Source: Bactrocera neohumeralis
Lineage: Eukaryota > Arthropoda > Insecta > Diptera > Tephritidae
Reading direction: 5' to 3'
Assembly (NCBI RefSeq): GCF_024586455.1
Contig: NC_065921.1
Coordinates: forward strand, 8,215,401 to 8,279,400
Length of the DNA: 64,000 nucleotides
The notes below the pieces were generated by a model. The model had not been told where the DNA came from, searched no databases, and worked only from the letters and a program-made list of their open reading frames with translations. The position numbers and the translations under genes were made by a program. Of the stretch, positions 1 to 13,200 are shown one piece after another. How positions within the stretch are numbered: position 1 is the stretch's first letter; the number at the start of each line of letters is the position of its first letter.

Positions 1-645
1 TGTGTATGATTTTTTAATGGAAAAAGGAGAAAAAATAGAATGAGAAGTTTTTGTATTAATTAAAGGAGTTTAATTGTGAAGGATTTGTTGTTTTTTCTTT
101 ATGTATATTCATGATTTATGATGGGATTAATTCTTTAATAAATATTTTATTACTTAAATAGACACCGATAGTAAATATTATTGTAATGATAAATGTTTTT
201 GTTGTTAAGTAGTTTTTGTAATATAATTTTAAAGCGTGAAATTTTGTTGCGAAGCGCAGGTAGTGAAACGATTTTTTTCGCCGGCATAATAAACTCGCCA
301 TTTGGTTGCTTAATAACTGTAATATACAGTGTAATTAAAAAATTAATAGTCAATTAAGTTGATTTCAATGCCTTAACGTGTTTTTGAGCAATAATTTCCT
401 AAAATTTTACATAATTAAAAGCTTATTTATTTTATTTAGTAATCGCGCATTAAATGATTTGCTTTTTTTATAATATTTTTTTTATTATTAGATATATTTT
501 AAAAAAGTAACGAGAAAAGTTGGCATATATTTCGGCGCATTCATATCACATAGCTGGTTTTTCAATAGGCACGCTACAAAAATATACCGATAGATACCTG
601 CCATTTTGACATTTCTCTACAGTATGTTTTGCCATTTCGAAATTA
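1..645. other. AT-rich non-coding stretch
   Basis: No coding signal. It is strongly AT-rich with homopolymer runs. The two overlapping short minus-strand open frames at 116-353 have no recognisable motif and are rich in Lys, Asn, Ile and Tyr, as expected by chance at this base composition. The final stan exon could lie here or further left, but I found no stretch encoding the expected short acidic C-terminus. Confidence 0.5.
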
Positions 646-649
646 TGTA

Positions 650-1530
650 AATTTACTACCGAAATTCGGAGTCAGTGGCCTCAACTTTAAGATCCAATTT
701 ATGGTCATCATAATCGTCTTGTCAGATCAACATTTCAGCGTCGAGTGGAAAAATTTGAATCCACAGACACAGTACAAAATGTTCCCGTGCTAGTGAGACA
801 AAGAAGTGCCCATAGTTTGGAAAATGTTGCTGCCGCTAGCGCATCAACTGAGGACGACCCAAATCAGTTAGTCACATGTTGTTCTCAAGCGTTGGGCATC
901 TCTGTGATGTCGTGGTGGCGGATTTTGCGAAAAAGCCGCTTGACCACCAGAATCGTCGTATGTTCGCGAAAACGATCTGAATTTTCATCTAAAAATCATG
1001 TTCAGCGATGAGGCTCATTTCTGGCTGAATGGTTTCGACAATAAACAAAACGTGCGTTATTGGTCAGACAGCAATCCATATGTACTCCATGAGTCACCAT
1101 TGTATCTCGAAAAAATTACGGTTTGGTGCGGTTTATGAGCCGGCGCCATCATTGGGCCGTACTTCTTCCGTGATGATTAAGAAAGGCACGTTACTGTGAA
1201 TGGGAATCACTACCTACAAATTACAACAACAACTACAATGATAACCGAATATTTTTGGCAGGAATTGGATAATATGGACTTGGAAAATATGTGGTTCTAA
1301 CATAATGGTGCGCAAGTCACACAGCGAATGTCACAATCGATTTATTGAAAACCAAGTTTAGTGAACGTGTTATTTCACGAAATGATCGGTTGTGCGATTT
1401 GACGCTGTTAGACTATTTCCTGTGGGACCACGTCAAGTCTATGGCCTATGCCGTTCAGCGTCTGGACTTCTGCAAGCGTGACGGTGGTGGCCATGCACAA
1501 GAAATCGAGTTCCATGCCTACTTTTATAGC
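650..1530 (+). mobile_element. Tc1/mariner-superfamily transposase relic (helix-turn-helix plus DDE type)
   Basis: Pieces of one transposase can be followed through several frames: a helix-turn-helix part (IYGHHNRLVRSTFQRRVEKF), a linker region (EDPNQ...QALGISVMSWWRILRK), the first catalytic Asp in FSDEAHFWLNGF (about 1000), KITVWCGL, IGPYFFRDD, TEYFWQELDNMDLENMWF, then HNGA where the second catalytic Asp is expected (replaced by Asn and preceded by a stop), and the third Asp in LLDYFLW (about 1410). After KSMAYA the frame jumps directly to VQRLDFCKR at about 1453, so roughly 30-40 codons normally between them are missing. Frameshifts and stops make it dead. No terminal repeats were seen. Confidence 0.8.
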
Positions 1531-1585
1531 GCTCTTATTGAAAATCCCTGAGTTTTCAGTAAATCGAGCAGAACTCAGTTCTTGA

Positions 1586-2060
1586 AGAAAAGAAATTGAT
1601 AGAGTACTGAAGACCAACGACAGTTATAAACGAGTACTAAAATACTTTTCTATACTGCATACAATACGTAATGAGATAACGGGATATGCAGATAGTGCCC
1701 TAGAGTCATATAATGTACCCCTAAACTGGAACGTAATATCTCGAACGCTTAATTTCACCGATAAACGTGATTTAAGGACGCTAGAATATCAAGTGCCCTC
1801 AATAGTACAATGCAGTCAGCAATCAGCAGCAGAGTTCTATCAAGCTGTTTTTAAACATTAATCGCTTCCATATTTCGATTGTAAACTGGGGATTCAACAG
1901 GTGCTTAAGATACTTATTAACACAGGATCTAACAGAAACTACATTTAAACTAAATTTGTTAAGAATCCCATACCGAACGAAAAAACCGTGGAAGCAGTAA
2001 CAATAAGAGGTAACACCAAAATAACACACTATAAGACTTGTTAACCAATCTGACCTTACC
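1586..2060 (+). mobile_element. Ty3/gypsy-like LTR retrotransposon relic (gag end and protease)
   Basis: An open stretch 1586-1858 reads like the capsid part of a gypsy-type gag, including IRNEITGYADSAL, DKRDLRTLEYQ and AAEFYQAVF. After a stop, 1862-2040 reads like the retroviral-type aspartic protease segment, with LINTGSNRNYI in place of the usual D[ST]G motif, so the active-site Asp is lost. Nucleocapsid sequence expected between gag and protease is missing, suggesting an internal deletion. No LTR, reverse transcriptase or integrase was seen in the window. Assignment is by motif recognition only. Confidence 0.55.
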
Positions 2061-2099
2061 ATTTTTACTTAAGACTGTCATTTCAACCTTTTGTTTATG

Positions 2100-2335
2100 G
2101 ACACAAGTATTTGAGTAGATCAAAGCCTCCAAGCATGAAATAAACGAAAACTTGCCTCGTACAAGGCGTCCATCCACCTCTGCTAACGACGATCGAAAAA
2201 GTGAAAGGGACACTGTTTGAAAATCGTGGTAGTGGAATCAAAGAGATGGCCGAGGATTTCAACATCTCGTATGGATTGACTCAACACATTTTGGTTAATG
2301 TTTTGGGTATGATATTTATGCCATAAAAATGGGAA
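2100..2335 (+). mobile_element. mariner transposase N-terminal relic
   Basis: Reads RRPSTSANDD in one frame and, shifted, EKVKGTLFENRGSGIKEMAE then DFNISYGLTQHILVNVLGM. This is the helix-turn-helix linker and second helix-turn-helix region of an irritans-type mariner transposase. The catalytic domain is absent, so this is an end-truncated and frameshifted fossil. Confidence 0.7.
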
Positions 2336-2339
2336 TGAT

Positions 2340-2800
2340 AAGTTTTTCAAACAAAATAAATGCTTAAAGGCAAAAATCGAACTTGCTATTTATTTTAATC
2401 TTAATCAGAACCCACTCGGTGAGTATCAATGTATTTTTAAACGAATTATTGGTGTTTATAATAGTTTAATGCGATGTCTTATATTATAGAAAAAATTAAA
2501 TATTCTGGGTACCGAGCAACAAAGTTAGCTATGTTTCTTTTTATTTCATTTTTAATTTATTACTCAGAACTCAGATAAAGCATTATCTTACATTGCAACA
2601 CATTAACCATATTCCACTTTCAATTATTCCCTATCTTCGAAAATCGTTTCACTTGCCCGTGCAAACCAAAAAAAAAATAGAAATAAATAATGTGCCCAGA
2701 AAAATGCCAAATACTACGATAATTGTAACACCAAGTAACCAGTAACCAATAACTAGTAACGAGTGACTAAAGTGTCTCTGTATTAACGCAAATTTGATTA
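2340..2800. other. Intronic sequence 3' of stan exon 4
   Basis: AT-rich, with a 10-bp A run near 2670 and short imperfect repeats of AACCAGTAAC/AACTAGTAAC just left of the exon (about 2735-2765). It would be the start of the last stan intron. I see no acceptor followed by a plausible short terminal exon. Confidence 0.45.
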
Positions 2801-2805
2801 CTCAC

Positions 2806-4266
2806 TCTGTATCCGTTATGCTGGTGAGCGGCGCCAAGGGCTGCATGGGCGCCACAATGCTTGAGGGCGGCGAACTGGCGCGCGAACCATGCCGCGAGCT
2901 CGAGTTCAATGTGTGTCGCCCCAGCATACCGGGATTGTTCATGTCGTTCACGGCATGCGCGTGCCCATGCCCATTGAGCATCTGATGCGAACTGTGTAGG
3001 GAGGGTGATGGATTGTGTTGATGGCTGAGTTTACGCGCGGCGGGTATGTGATCCTCTTCGGCGGTGTATGGAAAATGATAACCGTTTTTGTCCGAACCCT
3101 CCGACATGCGATCGGAGTGATAGTCCGCTACCGTCGGTTGTGGGTGCTGGTGTTGCAGCTGTTGCTGCTGCTGCAAATGGTGCTGGCGCTGTTGTTGCGC
3201 CTGGTAGTCGTTCTTCAACAACGAATGCACCGAATGCATGGAATCGGCGGCACCAACATACATATGCGGCTTCTTAAGACTATAGTGATTCTCGCGGGAG
3301 CCATATATATCGGGCGCAATACGCTCTTTGGACATGTACGGCGACTCCGCTTTGGGGCCCATATAGCCGAGTGTGCGTTGTTTATCGTATATGCTGTCGC
3401 TGAGGTAAGCCGCGTCGGGGTGGAAGGAACGCATGTGATTAACGATTTGAGTGCCACCATTGCCGGCACCACCGCCACCACCACTGGTGCTACCGTTAGC
3501 ACTGCCGTTATAGTCCTTTTCGCTACCGTAGTGACTCGGTGGTTTGTAGTTGCCTGCCACGGGCAAGGTGTCGAACTGTCCATAGCTGTCCTGATACTCT
3601 TTGCGTCGATAGAGGTTTTCATGTTCGAGCGTATCATAACCGTTATCGTTACGTACATTCTGCAGATTTTCCAATATCGATGGTGGCATATTAATTTTAT
3701 TGTGATGTTGTTGTAGGTACGAGGTGTCGGTGAGATCTGGATTCGGTAGTGGGTTTGGTGAGATGGTCACTTTTTGACCATGCACATGTTCATTGTCCGA
3801 CGCGGTTTCTTGCGACCAACGGCCCACATTTGGCGGTGATTGCAAGTAGGCATCAGGCAGTTGACTTGACCAACGCGGCGCGTACACAGGCTTATTAACA
3901 CTGGGGAAGAGTTGCGGGCTCTGCACAACATTCAGTTCAGGTGGTGTTGTCGCTTGCACATGTTCGGTTATGTTAGGAAGGTAAGAAGGTGTAGCGCTAA
4001 CACCGGTACTGCGGTGTGTACCCGATGAGCGTGCAGTGCGGGATTCGTCATCATCGCTTGAATGACTCGAGGCGAGCTCTAACGAACGCCCATCTGTTTC
4101 GGAGCCAGAGTCGGAATCCTTGCGATGACGACGTGATTTCTCTTCCCTGCGTCCACCACCACCAGCGCCGCCCGTAGATGAGTCGAAGCCACGCAAAAAG
4201 CTGGGCGCATCGCTGGCTGAATTATAGTTGGAGGTAGACGTAGAGGTCTGACGCAGCTGGCCGTCG
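2806..4266 (-). CDS. stan: stan coding exon 4: cytoplasmic tail
   Basis: Begins after TTTTTTCCTCGCAG, completing a Ser codon and reading SDGQLRQTSTSTSNYNSASD. It encodes about 486 residues of low-complexity tail: an acidic/Ser block (DSDSGSETDGRS), proline-rich PPELNVVQSPQLFPSVNKP, a Gly-rich run, a Gln/His-rich tract (near 3120-3190) and a conserved end PMQPLAPLTSITDTE. The donor at 2805 (GA|GTGAGT) leaves two bases, so a further exon is needed; in Drosophila (from memory) only about ten residues remain after this point. Reading through the donor gives TGA at once. Long open frames on the opposite strand (for example 3015-3716) are by-products of this repetitive coding sequence. The tail is the region expected to bind intracellular polarity partners. 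Confidence 0.94.
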
Positions 4267-7200
4267 CTGCGAGGAAAAAATTAAAGAATAAAAAGCAAAT
4301 AATTAACAGAAGGGTTTAGTATACAAAATGGACTTCGAGGTATGGCAGACTTTGTTTCTACTTCCTTCTGCTATATTTGCTTTGTGACTTAAAATATATC
4401 TCTGTCATTAATTTCAACAACTCACCTATATGGACTAGAACTCGTTTTAGCCGTACTTCGTGAAGTTGTACTAGAGACGCTGATACCCACATTCCTCCTC
4501 GCTGTATCATAGCTGCCTGCTAGGAAATTATTAGGCCTCGTTGCACCGTTCACATTATGCGAGCTGTTGCTCACCACCAGTGAAGAGTCTAAGAGCGGCA
4601 CTTTTCGCCCCATACAGCGTAAGAAAGTGCGCTGCAGATTCTCTCTCACCCTTTTGTTGATAATGCAATAGCCAATGAGACAGAATATGGAATGTAGCAC
4701 CACTACGCCCGACAGCAGAATGCTTAACATTTGTGAATTCTCGGAAGCAGCTAAAACGGCCAAAACCCACATGACGCCCATCAGCGGCAACGAGACGACG
4801 GATAACCAAAGCAACGTGCGTAGATTGCCAAAACCGAGTACGTGATCTTTGAGCGTGAATGCGGCTTTCACGGAAACAAACAGTATGAGCAGATTCACCA
4901 CCGACATGCCCGCAATGGGACCGACCAGCCACCAAACAACCGGTTCGTAAACAGAGAGCCAACAGCTGTGCAATAAATAAATATGAAACAGAGACAAATT
5001 AATTATGCAAAACAATTCAAAGTTCAATTGCCAATTTGGGCGTAAAATACTCACAACAAACTATTGCCATATTCATGTGCCCGCACGCCCACTGACAAAC
5101 CGACCACAATGGCCGGTGCACCATAGCCCATGGCAAAGTAGAATCCCATCGGGCCATGGTTGATGTCACGCATCTCGGTGAGCATGCGATACAGATGCAC
5201 GCAATCGACTGTGGTCCAAGCGAACGCCGCCAGCCAGAAGTAATGCAAGCAAATCGCAATAAGCTTGCAGGGGAATTCATTTTCGAGCAGATTGCGACGT
5301 GACTGCATGCCTACGAAGAATAACAGTTCGGCACAGAAAACGCACAGCACTATATTCTGATGTATGGTGTTGGAATTGGTTTGCTGGCCCCGCAGCAGTG
5401 CCAAAGCGATGAGCACGCTCAGCAGCACTGGCAGCGATACCATAAATGCTGAATACGAAGTAATTTGTACCAATAATGAGGGTTCAGGTATATCTTCGGG
5501 ATCGATAATATCCACAATCACCGCGTAGTTGGAGACGTGTGTGCAGGTACAGTTCACAATAATCGGTTGACCATCCAACGGCAACTCATCGAAGTCGGGT
5601 ACTTCGGTTTGGCAGCCGAGACGTGTCCATTGGCTGGTGAATGAGTTCCAACGTACGCACTGTGGATTGGAGCGTGGTCCGAAACGCGCTGGCTCAACAT
5701 CTAACCACATTTGCAATTTTATGGGTTGTGACAGATGTGGTGAGCCAAGCGAACGATAGATCACATTCTGTTGCGTTTGCTGCTGTTCGGATGGGTAGAT
5801 AACTTCCACTTGACGTTTGACGAGTCTGCGATTACGGTAGATGGCTTCATTCTCACCCTTTTGCTGTTCACTGGAACCTACATCAAAGTGTGAGCTCCCT
5901 ACTTCTGGTGAATCTACGACCTCTTCACCAGTATCACCATGGAACTCAATATTTTCATCGTCGAAGCGTACACTAATGTGTGGTTCCTCACCACCATCAC
6001 TTACTTCGACTGCTTCGTTGCTTGACACTTCGGCAGACGTTTCTTGTGAGTTGCTTGGCGCCGGAGGCATGATTTCATGCGCCGTGATACGTATATTCTC
6101 AATCATATGCTCTTCGCTGCCACTGCTACTCGTCTTCGGCACGTCGAATACCTCGATAAATTGTTGTTCATTGGAATCTGTTTTTTGTGAGGAAATTTTA
6201 CGGTAAGGTATCTCTATACGTTTCTCCTCGGTGTCGCTTGATGGCACTAAAATGGCGAGTGACAGTATAGGTGAAGCGACTTCAATATCGACACCCCAAC
6301 GTCGTGTGATCGTCTCATCGTACATATCGGGTAAAAGTTGCCCTACATCTTTGTACTGTGCATAGGAGATAATGGCGCGATAGTCGTTGGCGTTCTGTGT
6401 TACTTCATTGCTGCCGGGTGGCGTAATGCCCAACATGTCCAGTGGCACCAAAACTTTTGTATACTTATCGAACTTCGTCTTATCTTGTATGTAATTATTG
6501 TATTTGGGGAAAGTAATAACGGGTTTCTGCTTCGAAGAGTGCTGTAGGAAGCCGCTGGTGTCTGGTAATATGACACTTTCCGTGGTGTACGCATTCGGTT
6601 TGAGATTCAGCTTAGTTTTGTGGTATTCGCTGAGCTGTTCGGGTTCGTAACCGAAAAGTGATTCTGTAGTGATAATATCCAAAGCGAATATCATATTCCG
6701 TTGCACAATCTCGAATGGGTTCGTGTACGTATCATGCTGCGAACTAGATAAGACTACCATATACTTGTTGAACGCGTCCACGAGATCATCGGGTCCACGC
6801 TGTATCAATTCCGTGGCACGTTTCCATTCTGCGGCATACTTCCGATCCAAAATAACGCTTGCGGCATCTACCAGATTTTTAATGAAATACTTATCTTGAC
6901 TATGCGTCAGGTTTAAGCCATTTTGCATTAGTTCGTAGTTGATTAGCTCCTGCAGTATGCCTTCGGTAACCAGCAGATCAGCGCCGTAGAGTCGATCATG
7001 TGTAAATTTAAGTTCGTCTGATAGATAGTCCATCTCCAGCTCATTTGACCACATATTGTTGCCTTCGTTTATCAAGAAGGAGGATTCCATTTTGTACCGA
7101 CGACTATCCTTCACCAACTTCTTCTTTACCGCGCTCGAGCGATCCACAGTTTCACAGGCCAATTGCAAGTTCTCCACCATTTTGATGGCCACGAATGAGT

Positions 7201-10200
7201 TTAACTCCAGCTCCAGCTTCTCCAGTTGCGAAAGTTGTTTACGTAGTTCAACAAATGGATCGGATGTGCAGTTGAACATATCCGGCTGGTTCCAGCCACC
7301 TGACATACCATCGCAGGTGCGTTGTCCTTTACCTCTAGCGGGCGAGGGACAATTCTCAATAGTTGTGCTGCCAAGTGGTGTACGTGGCCACCAGATGCCA
7401 GCCGCGAATGAACGTGGACAAGCGTCATAGACCACCTCGCAGCCATTAAGAGTTACTTCAGCATACGGATTCGAGCAGGAGTCACAGCGTCGTCCAATAA
7501 CACCTTCACGGCATTCACATTGTCCCGTCAGTCGGTTGCATGCGCTGCTGAAGGAGCCAATTGAGTAGCAATCACAGGGTATGCATGCAGTCTCATTTGG
7601 CGGTTGGTAATGATTGGTCTTGCAATAGCACTGACCGGTGGTCTTGTTGCAATCTGGATGGTAGCCTTGTTTCAAGTTACATTTACATGGTCCACAAACC
7701 TTTTCACCCCACCAGCCGCCAGGACAAGGCTGCTGCACGGTCTTCTCGCAATATTCCCCATGTTGCAAGGAACTATTGCATTCACACTTATAACCGCGTG
7801 GTTCGCTGATATTCGCGCGGCACACCCCCGCTGTGCAAGGTTTAACGGTGCAGATGGGCAGGCAGTCGGGTCCTACGTAGCCAGGTAAGCATTCACATTG
7901 CGATTGATCCCAAGTCGTTGTGCAAGTGGAGTGTGGTGGACAACTTTCAGGGCATTCGGCGCGAGACAAGCAGCCGTCTTCAACATTCTCGCGTATAGTA
8001 GGACGCGATAACACGGATTGCGAGGCGCCAATGCGCACATTTTGTATGCAACCTTCAAAGGGCAACATGTCACCAACTACGCCTATCGAACCGTCTGCGC
8101 TACCGATCACAATCTTACCAACATAAAGGCCCTGCACCTTCTGTGACATTGGCACGACACCAGTTCGTTGGCCGTAATCTACAGAAAACTGTACCTCGGA
8201 TCCAAGCCATTTCACTTCGATGCGATGCCAGTTGCCATCAGAAAGATAGGCACCAGCCAAGTACATCGGCTCATTGTCGTAGATGTAGTAGAGTATGCCA
8301 TTTTTCAGGCAAAGTACTGCCGAACTATTCTGCCCGATTTGGATTTGCAGCAGAAACGCATCCATCTGCAAAGTACGCATAGAGAGTGACGTGACCCATG
8401 GCAATTGTATCGGTCTTAATAATGGATTAAAACTGAGACTGCCATCTCCGGAGAAACGCCAGGGTGCTGGTATAGTCTCTTGGCATGCATTACCAGCATA
8501 ACCCTCCGGGCACTCGCAGGTGTAAGTATTCCAACCTTCACGACAAACACCACCGTTAAAGCATGGCTCCGAAGAGCACAGTGGTGCCTTCTGTGGACAG
8601 CCAGAGATAGTGCCATTGTCTGCAACGTAAGAGTTCAGGTCTATGTAACGTTCATCAATGCGTAAATCGGAAATGCAACCAATGAAATCCTGATTCTCCA
8701 CCGGAAAGTGTGCGGGTATTCGTGGCAGACCACCAAGTTGTAGTGGACCAGTCAAGTCCAAGAAACGATGGCAGGTTTCGGTGAGTAGCGCACAACGTTT
8801 GTCCAGTTTGAGTGTCGTCTGATTAGCGCAGCTCCATCGGTCGCCTAGATTACCAGCCAAAGCTATCGCCGTATCACATTTATCGAGCACGAGTGTCACA
8901 GTCCGGTTGAGGTATATCACCTCCACATCATGCCATTCCCCATCCGACACCTTCGCCTGTTGTACAACTGACACACTTTGCTTGTTGTCGCCCAGTGAGT
9001 ATGAAAAGCTAACATGACCCTCCAGTATTTCAAGTGCGATAAAGTCGTGCAATTCATTGTACCGTCCATTGTACAGCAGCAAGCCATTTTCATGCACAGT
9101 TGAAAATCGTAGCTTAAGATTGAATCGGTGTCGCTGTTTGAGACTTTCGAACGTGAGGAAGGAGTTCTTAGAGAACGAACGTGAACGGAGCTCACATGTC
9201 GCCGTGTAGGGTGGTGGCTGTGAGCTCAAAAATGAGTTCATGCAGGAATAACCACCATCGCAGGCGTCCGACATGCAAGGCTTCAGCGTCGAGATATCCG
9301 TTTCACAGTTAACGCCTGTATGCTTTGGCGAGCAAATGCAAGTGTAGCCGCCTTCGCGCCGTACACATGTGCCACCATTTCGACAGGGGTCTGAGTAGCA
9401 AAGATCCACTTCCGTATCGCAGAGATAGTGCTCTTTGCTGCCAGTGAAGCCCTCGGGACATGAGCATGCAAAGGTATTCACGGGATAAATGGGACGGAAG
9501 AGCACTGTGTCGCTATGTATGAACTCTGAGGCATTACCGAACTTCAGCACTGTAAGGCACTCTTCGAAGTTAAGACATGGTTCACGCACGCAAAGATTAT
9601 CATCGAACGGCAGCACTTCAACTGTGGCTAGACGTGCCAATATAGCGCGATTCAGATAGACGCGTTCTTGCAGATATTGTGGTGTGTAAAATTCTTCGTG
9701 TGAGACATCGGGACGCTTTGCGGAGAAACTCACATTCAGTATGCGAGTTGTCACATCGGTATCATCTTGTATGGAGAAAACGAAAATATTTTCCTTTGGA
9801 CATGGAATAATAGCAGCCAGACCGTCGAGAAAGAAGTTTAAGAGTGGCGATAGAAAAGCCTCCTCCGTCATTTCATTAAGACGCACTGTAACGGAGTTGA
9901 ATAGCATATCTTCGGTGATCAAACGCACGGAGAGCTGCATAATTGCCTTGGCTTCATTGATGCCATCCGAGACGGAGACCTCCATAGTTGCAAATTTCGG
10001 CACATTCGTATTCAGCTGTGGGCTCAAGATTAAACCGCCTGATGTGGTATTCAAACGTAAAAGATTAGCATTGTTGCCAGAGAGTATGCGATATGTTAAT
10101 TTGTCGGTGACGTCAGCGTCCGATGCCGGTATTCTGCCGATTTCACCACTAGGAAAGTGATCGCGAAAATTGTTGAAGATCACCTGGAAGTCGCGTAATA

Positions 10201-13200
10201 CTGGTGCATTGTCGTTAACATCGGTAACCAATATCTCCACATGCGCATCGTTACGCAACGGTGGACTGGCTGCGCGTATGACCAACTCGAAACGTTTGCG
10301 ATTGGATTCATAGTCGAGCTCAGTCATGGTCAACAATTGTGCCCGCTCTGAGCCTGGCCGTGTGACCAAAGAAAAGGAGTTTGAGTCGTCGCCACCAATA
10401 ATAGAATAGTGCACCACTGCATTGACACCCTCATCTGGATCGTGGGCGTGTATTTCACCAACCACTGAACCAACAGGAGAGTTCTCCGGCACATAAAGCG
10501 TAATTTTGTCCGAAGGAAACGTGGGTGGTGAATCATTAACATCTTCCAAACGTATTTGGACTTCAACAGTGCTCGATAGCGGCGGTGAGCCTTTGTCTAC
10601 AGCAATAGCAGTGAGATGATAAGTGGCCACACTCTCACGATCCAAACCCTTGTTGGTGCGTATTGTACCCGATGTGGGATCGATAACAAACGAACCGTCT
10701 TCGACATCGCGATCGCTCAGCAAATATTTTATGCGACCATTTAAACCAATATCGGGATCGGTAGCAGATACTTGTATGACCGAAGTGCCGACAAGCGCAT
10801 CTTCCAGTATGGATGCTTGGTAGAGTGGATTCTTGAAGACGGGCGGATTGTCATTCACATCTGTCACGCTTATCTCCACATCAGTAGTATCACTAAGCGA
10901 TGGATTGCCACCATCCTTGGCGGTGACGGTAAGCAAATAACCGCTAGTAGTTTCACGATCCAAAAGCGCATTTGTCACAATTGCGCCAGTTTGTGGATTT
11001 ATCGAGAAGGGATCTGGACTGCCTAGTCCATTTATGCTTTCCTCATTCAACGAGTACGTGATCTGTGCATTGATGCCAACATCGCTGTCGGTAGCCGAGA
11101 CAACCAAGACGGTCGTACCTATAGGCGCATCCTCGAAAACTGAAGCGCTGTAAGGCGCATTCTCAAAAATGGGCGCGAAATTATTGGCGTCGGTAATATT
11201 AATATTCACAGTAGCGGTATCGGAGCGACCACCTGAATCTGTAGCTGTTACAGTGAGCACAAAACGTTTCTCTTGCTTGTAGTCCAAGGATTGTGCAATG
11301 GTAATGAGACCACGTCCATTTTGTGAAGTAATCGCGAAACGACCACGCGTATTGCCAGAAGTAAGTTCATAATGCAGACGTGAGTCCTCATCCGGATCGG
11401 TGGCGGTGACTGTAACCACAGGCGTACCCGGCGGCTGATCCTCACCCACATTTGCCTCATAATACTTCGGATTGAAAGTGGGATCATTATCGTTTACATC
11501 CTGCACTGTTATTACCACTGTGGAGCTTGCTGATTTCGGTGGCACACCGCCATCTTTAGCAACAACTTGGAATGTGTAACGACTTTGTTCTTCACGATCT
11601 AATGGCTTGATCGTTTGCACCCAACCGGTGCGTGAATCGACGGCCAGCGGAAAATTATCATCACGTTCTGAGATGCTATAAGCGATCTCAGCATTGGCAC
11701 CTTCATCTGCATCGTACGCCTGTACGCGAATGATATTGTAACCCACCGGCACATTCTCCAGCACAGACTCCTGAAACTGTGAGGTATAGAAACGCGGCGC
11801 ATTGTCGTTTGTATCGATAACATTCACCAACAGTTGCGTGGTATTACTGCGCGATGGACTTCCACCATCCTGTGCGCGTATAACCAATCGATAGCTGCGT
11901 ACGCTCTCATAGTCCAACGGTTTGACGAGACTCACATCGCCACTCATCGAATCGATTGAGAATTGTGATTGCGTATTGCCGCCAATGATCGCATAACGTA
12001 TTGCCGCATTGTTGCCCTGATCGGCGTCGGTGGCACGTATGTGTGCCACAACGTTATCATCACCCCACTGATCTTCAGGCACTTGTACTGTGTAGGTACG
12101 TTCACTGAATTGCGGATAGTTGTCGTTGTCGTCCAATATCTTCACGATCACTGTTGCGGTAGCGGTCTTGCGCTCACTCTGCGCCGACGCCATATCCGAG
12201 GCGGTCACAATGAGATTGTAGCTGTCCGAAGTTTCGCGATCCAAAGTACTGCGTGTCGATATCACACCCGAGCGGGCATCAATGCGAAAAATAGGTAGCT
12301 CTTGATCTTGCAAGGTGCCAGTGCCATCTGTAAGAAGAAATGAAATATGAATATAAAAATACAGTTAGGTTAATATGGAGTTTAAACCCAAGTGCACAAA
12401 AACTTTCTTTGACTCACCAGTTACACTCTCAATGCCATATTCGATCTCTGCATTTTTGCCTATATCCTGATCTGTGGCGCGTAAAGTGATCACCGTCGAC
12501 CCTACTGTGGCGCCTTCACGTATACTGGCCTCGAATTGCTCAGCTTCGAAGGTGGGACTATGATCATTACAATCCAGTACATTCACTTGCAACGTTGTGG
12601 TGCCCGAACGCGGCGGAAAACTATCGTCTGTAGCAACTACACGAAAATAGTGCACATCCATAAGCTCACGATCCAAACTCGCCGACGTTGTGACCACACC
12701 GGTGCGCGAATCCACTTTGAAGAGCGACTGCGAACGCGAGTCCAACAACGAAACCATTGAATATACTACTGGCGAGTCTTCGGGATCGCGTGCACGCACT
12801 GTTGTCACAGCTGAACCGGCCGGCTGTTCCTCCAACACAGAAGCTACATAGAGCGCCTGTTCGAAGTACGGCGACTGATTACGCAGCTCACGACGCACGC
12901 GTTTCGCGATGTCGGTGTCATTAAACTCCTGATAGTGATAGACGATCTTCAGACGATGATCCGAATCTACGATCTCATTACGATTGCAACGTATATTGAA
13001 GGTGATGCTAACCTTCCATATAGATTCGCGTATGCAGACATCACGGCTGGCCACCAAATCGTGATTCTGATGTTCGATCGCAAAACGTTCATCATTCACA
13101 TCCAAAAAGTTCACCTTGCAATACTGACAAATCGATTTCGGCAGAAAAGCGTTGAGATTGTTAATAAACTGCGAACGCCGCAAGCAGATTTGATTCCATT

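Noticed and set aside
3110..3220. CAG/CTG-rich tract in the stan tail as a possible unstable repeat
   Set aside because: Encodes a mixed Gln/His stretch interrupted by other codons, common in fly proteins; no pure repeat run.
3015..3716. 233-codon open frame on the plus strand, opposite stan exon 4
   Set aside because: It mirrors the repetitive, Ser/Gln/His-rich coding strand, is Val/Leu/Arg-rich without domains, and lies entirely antisense to a secure exon.
7056..7430. 124-codon plus-strand frame opposite stan exon 2
   Set aside because: Antisense to conserved coding sequence with no recognisable product; one of many such frames across the 7-kb exon.
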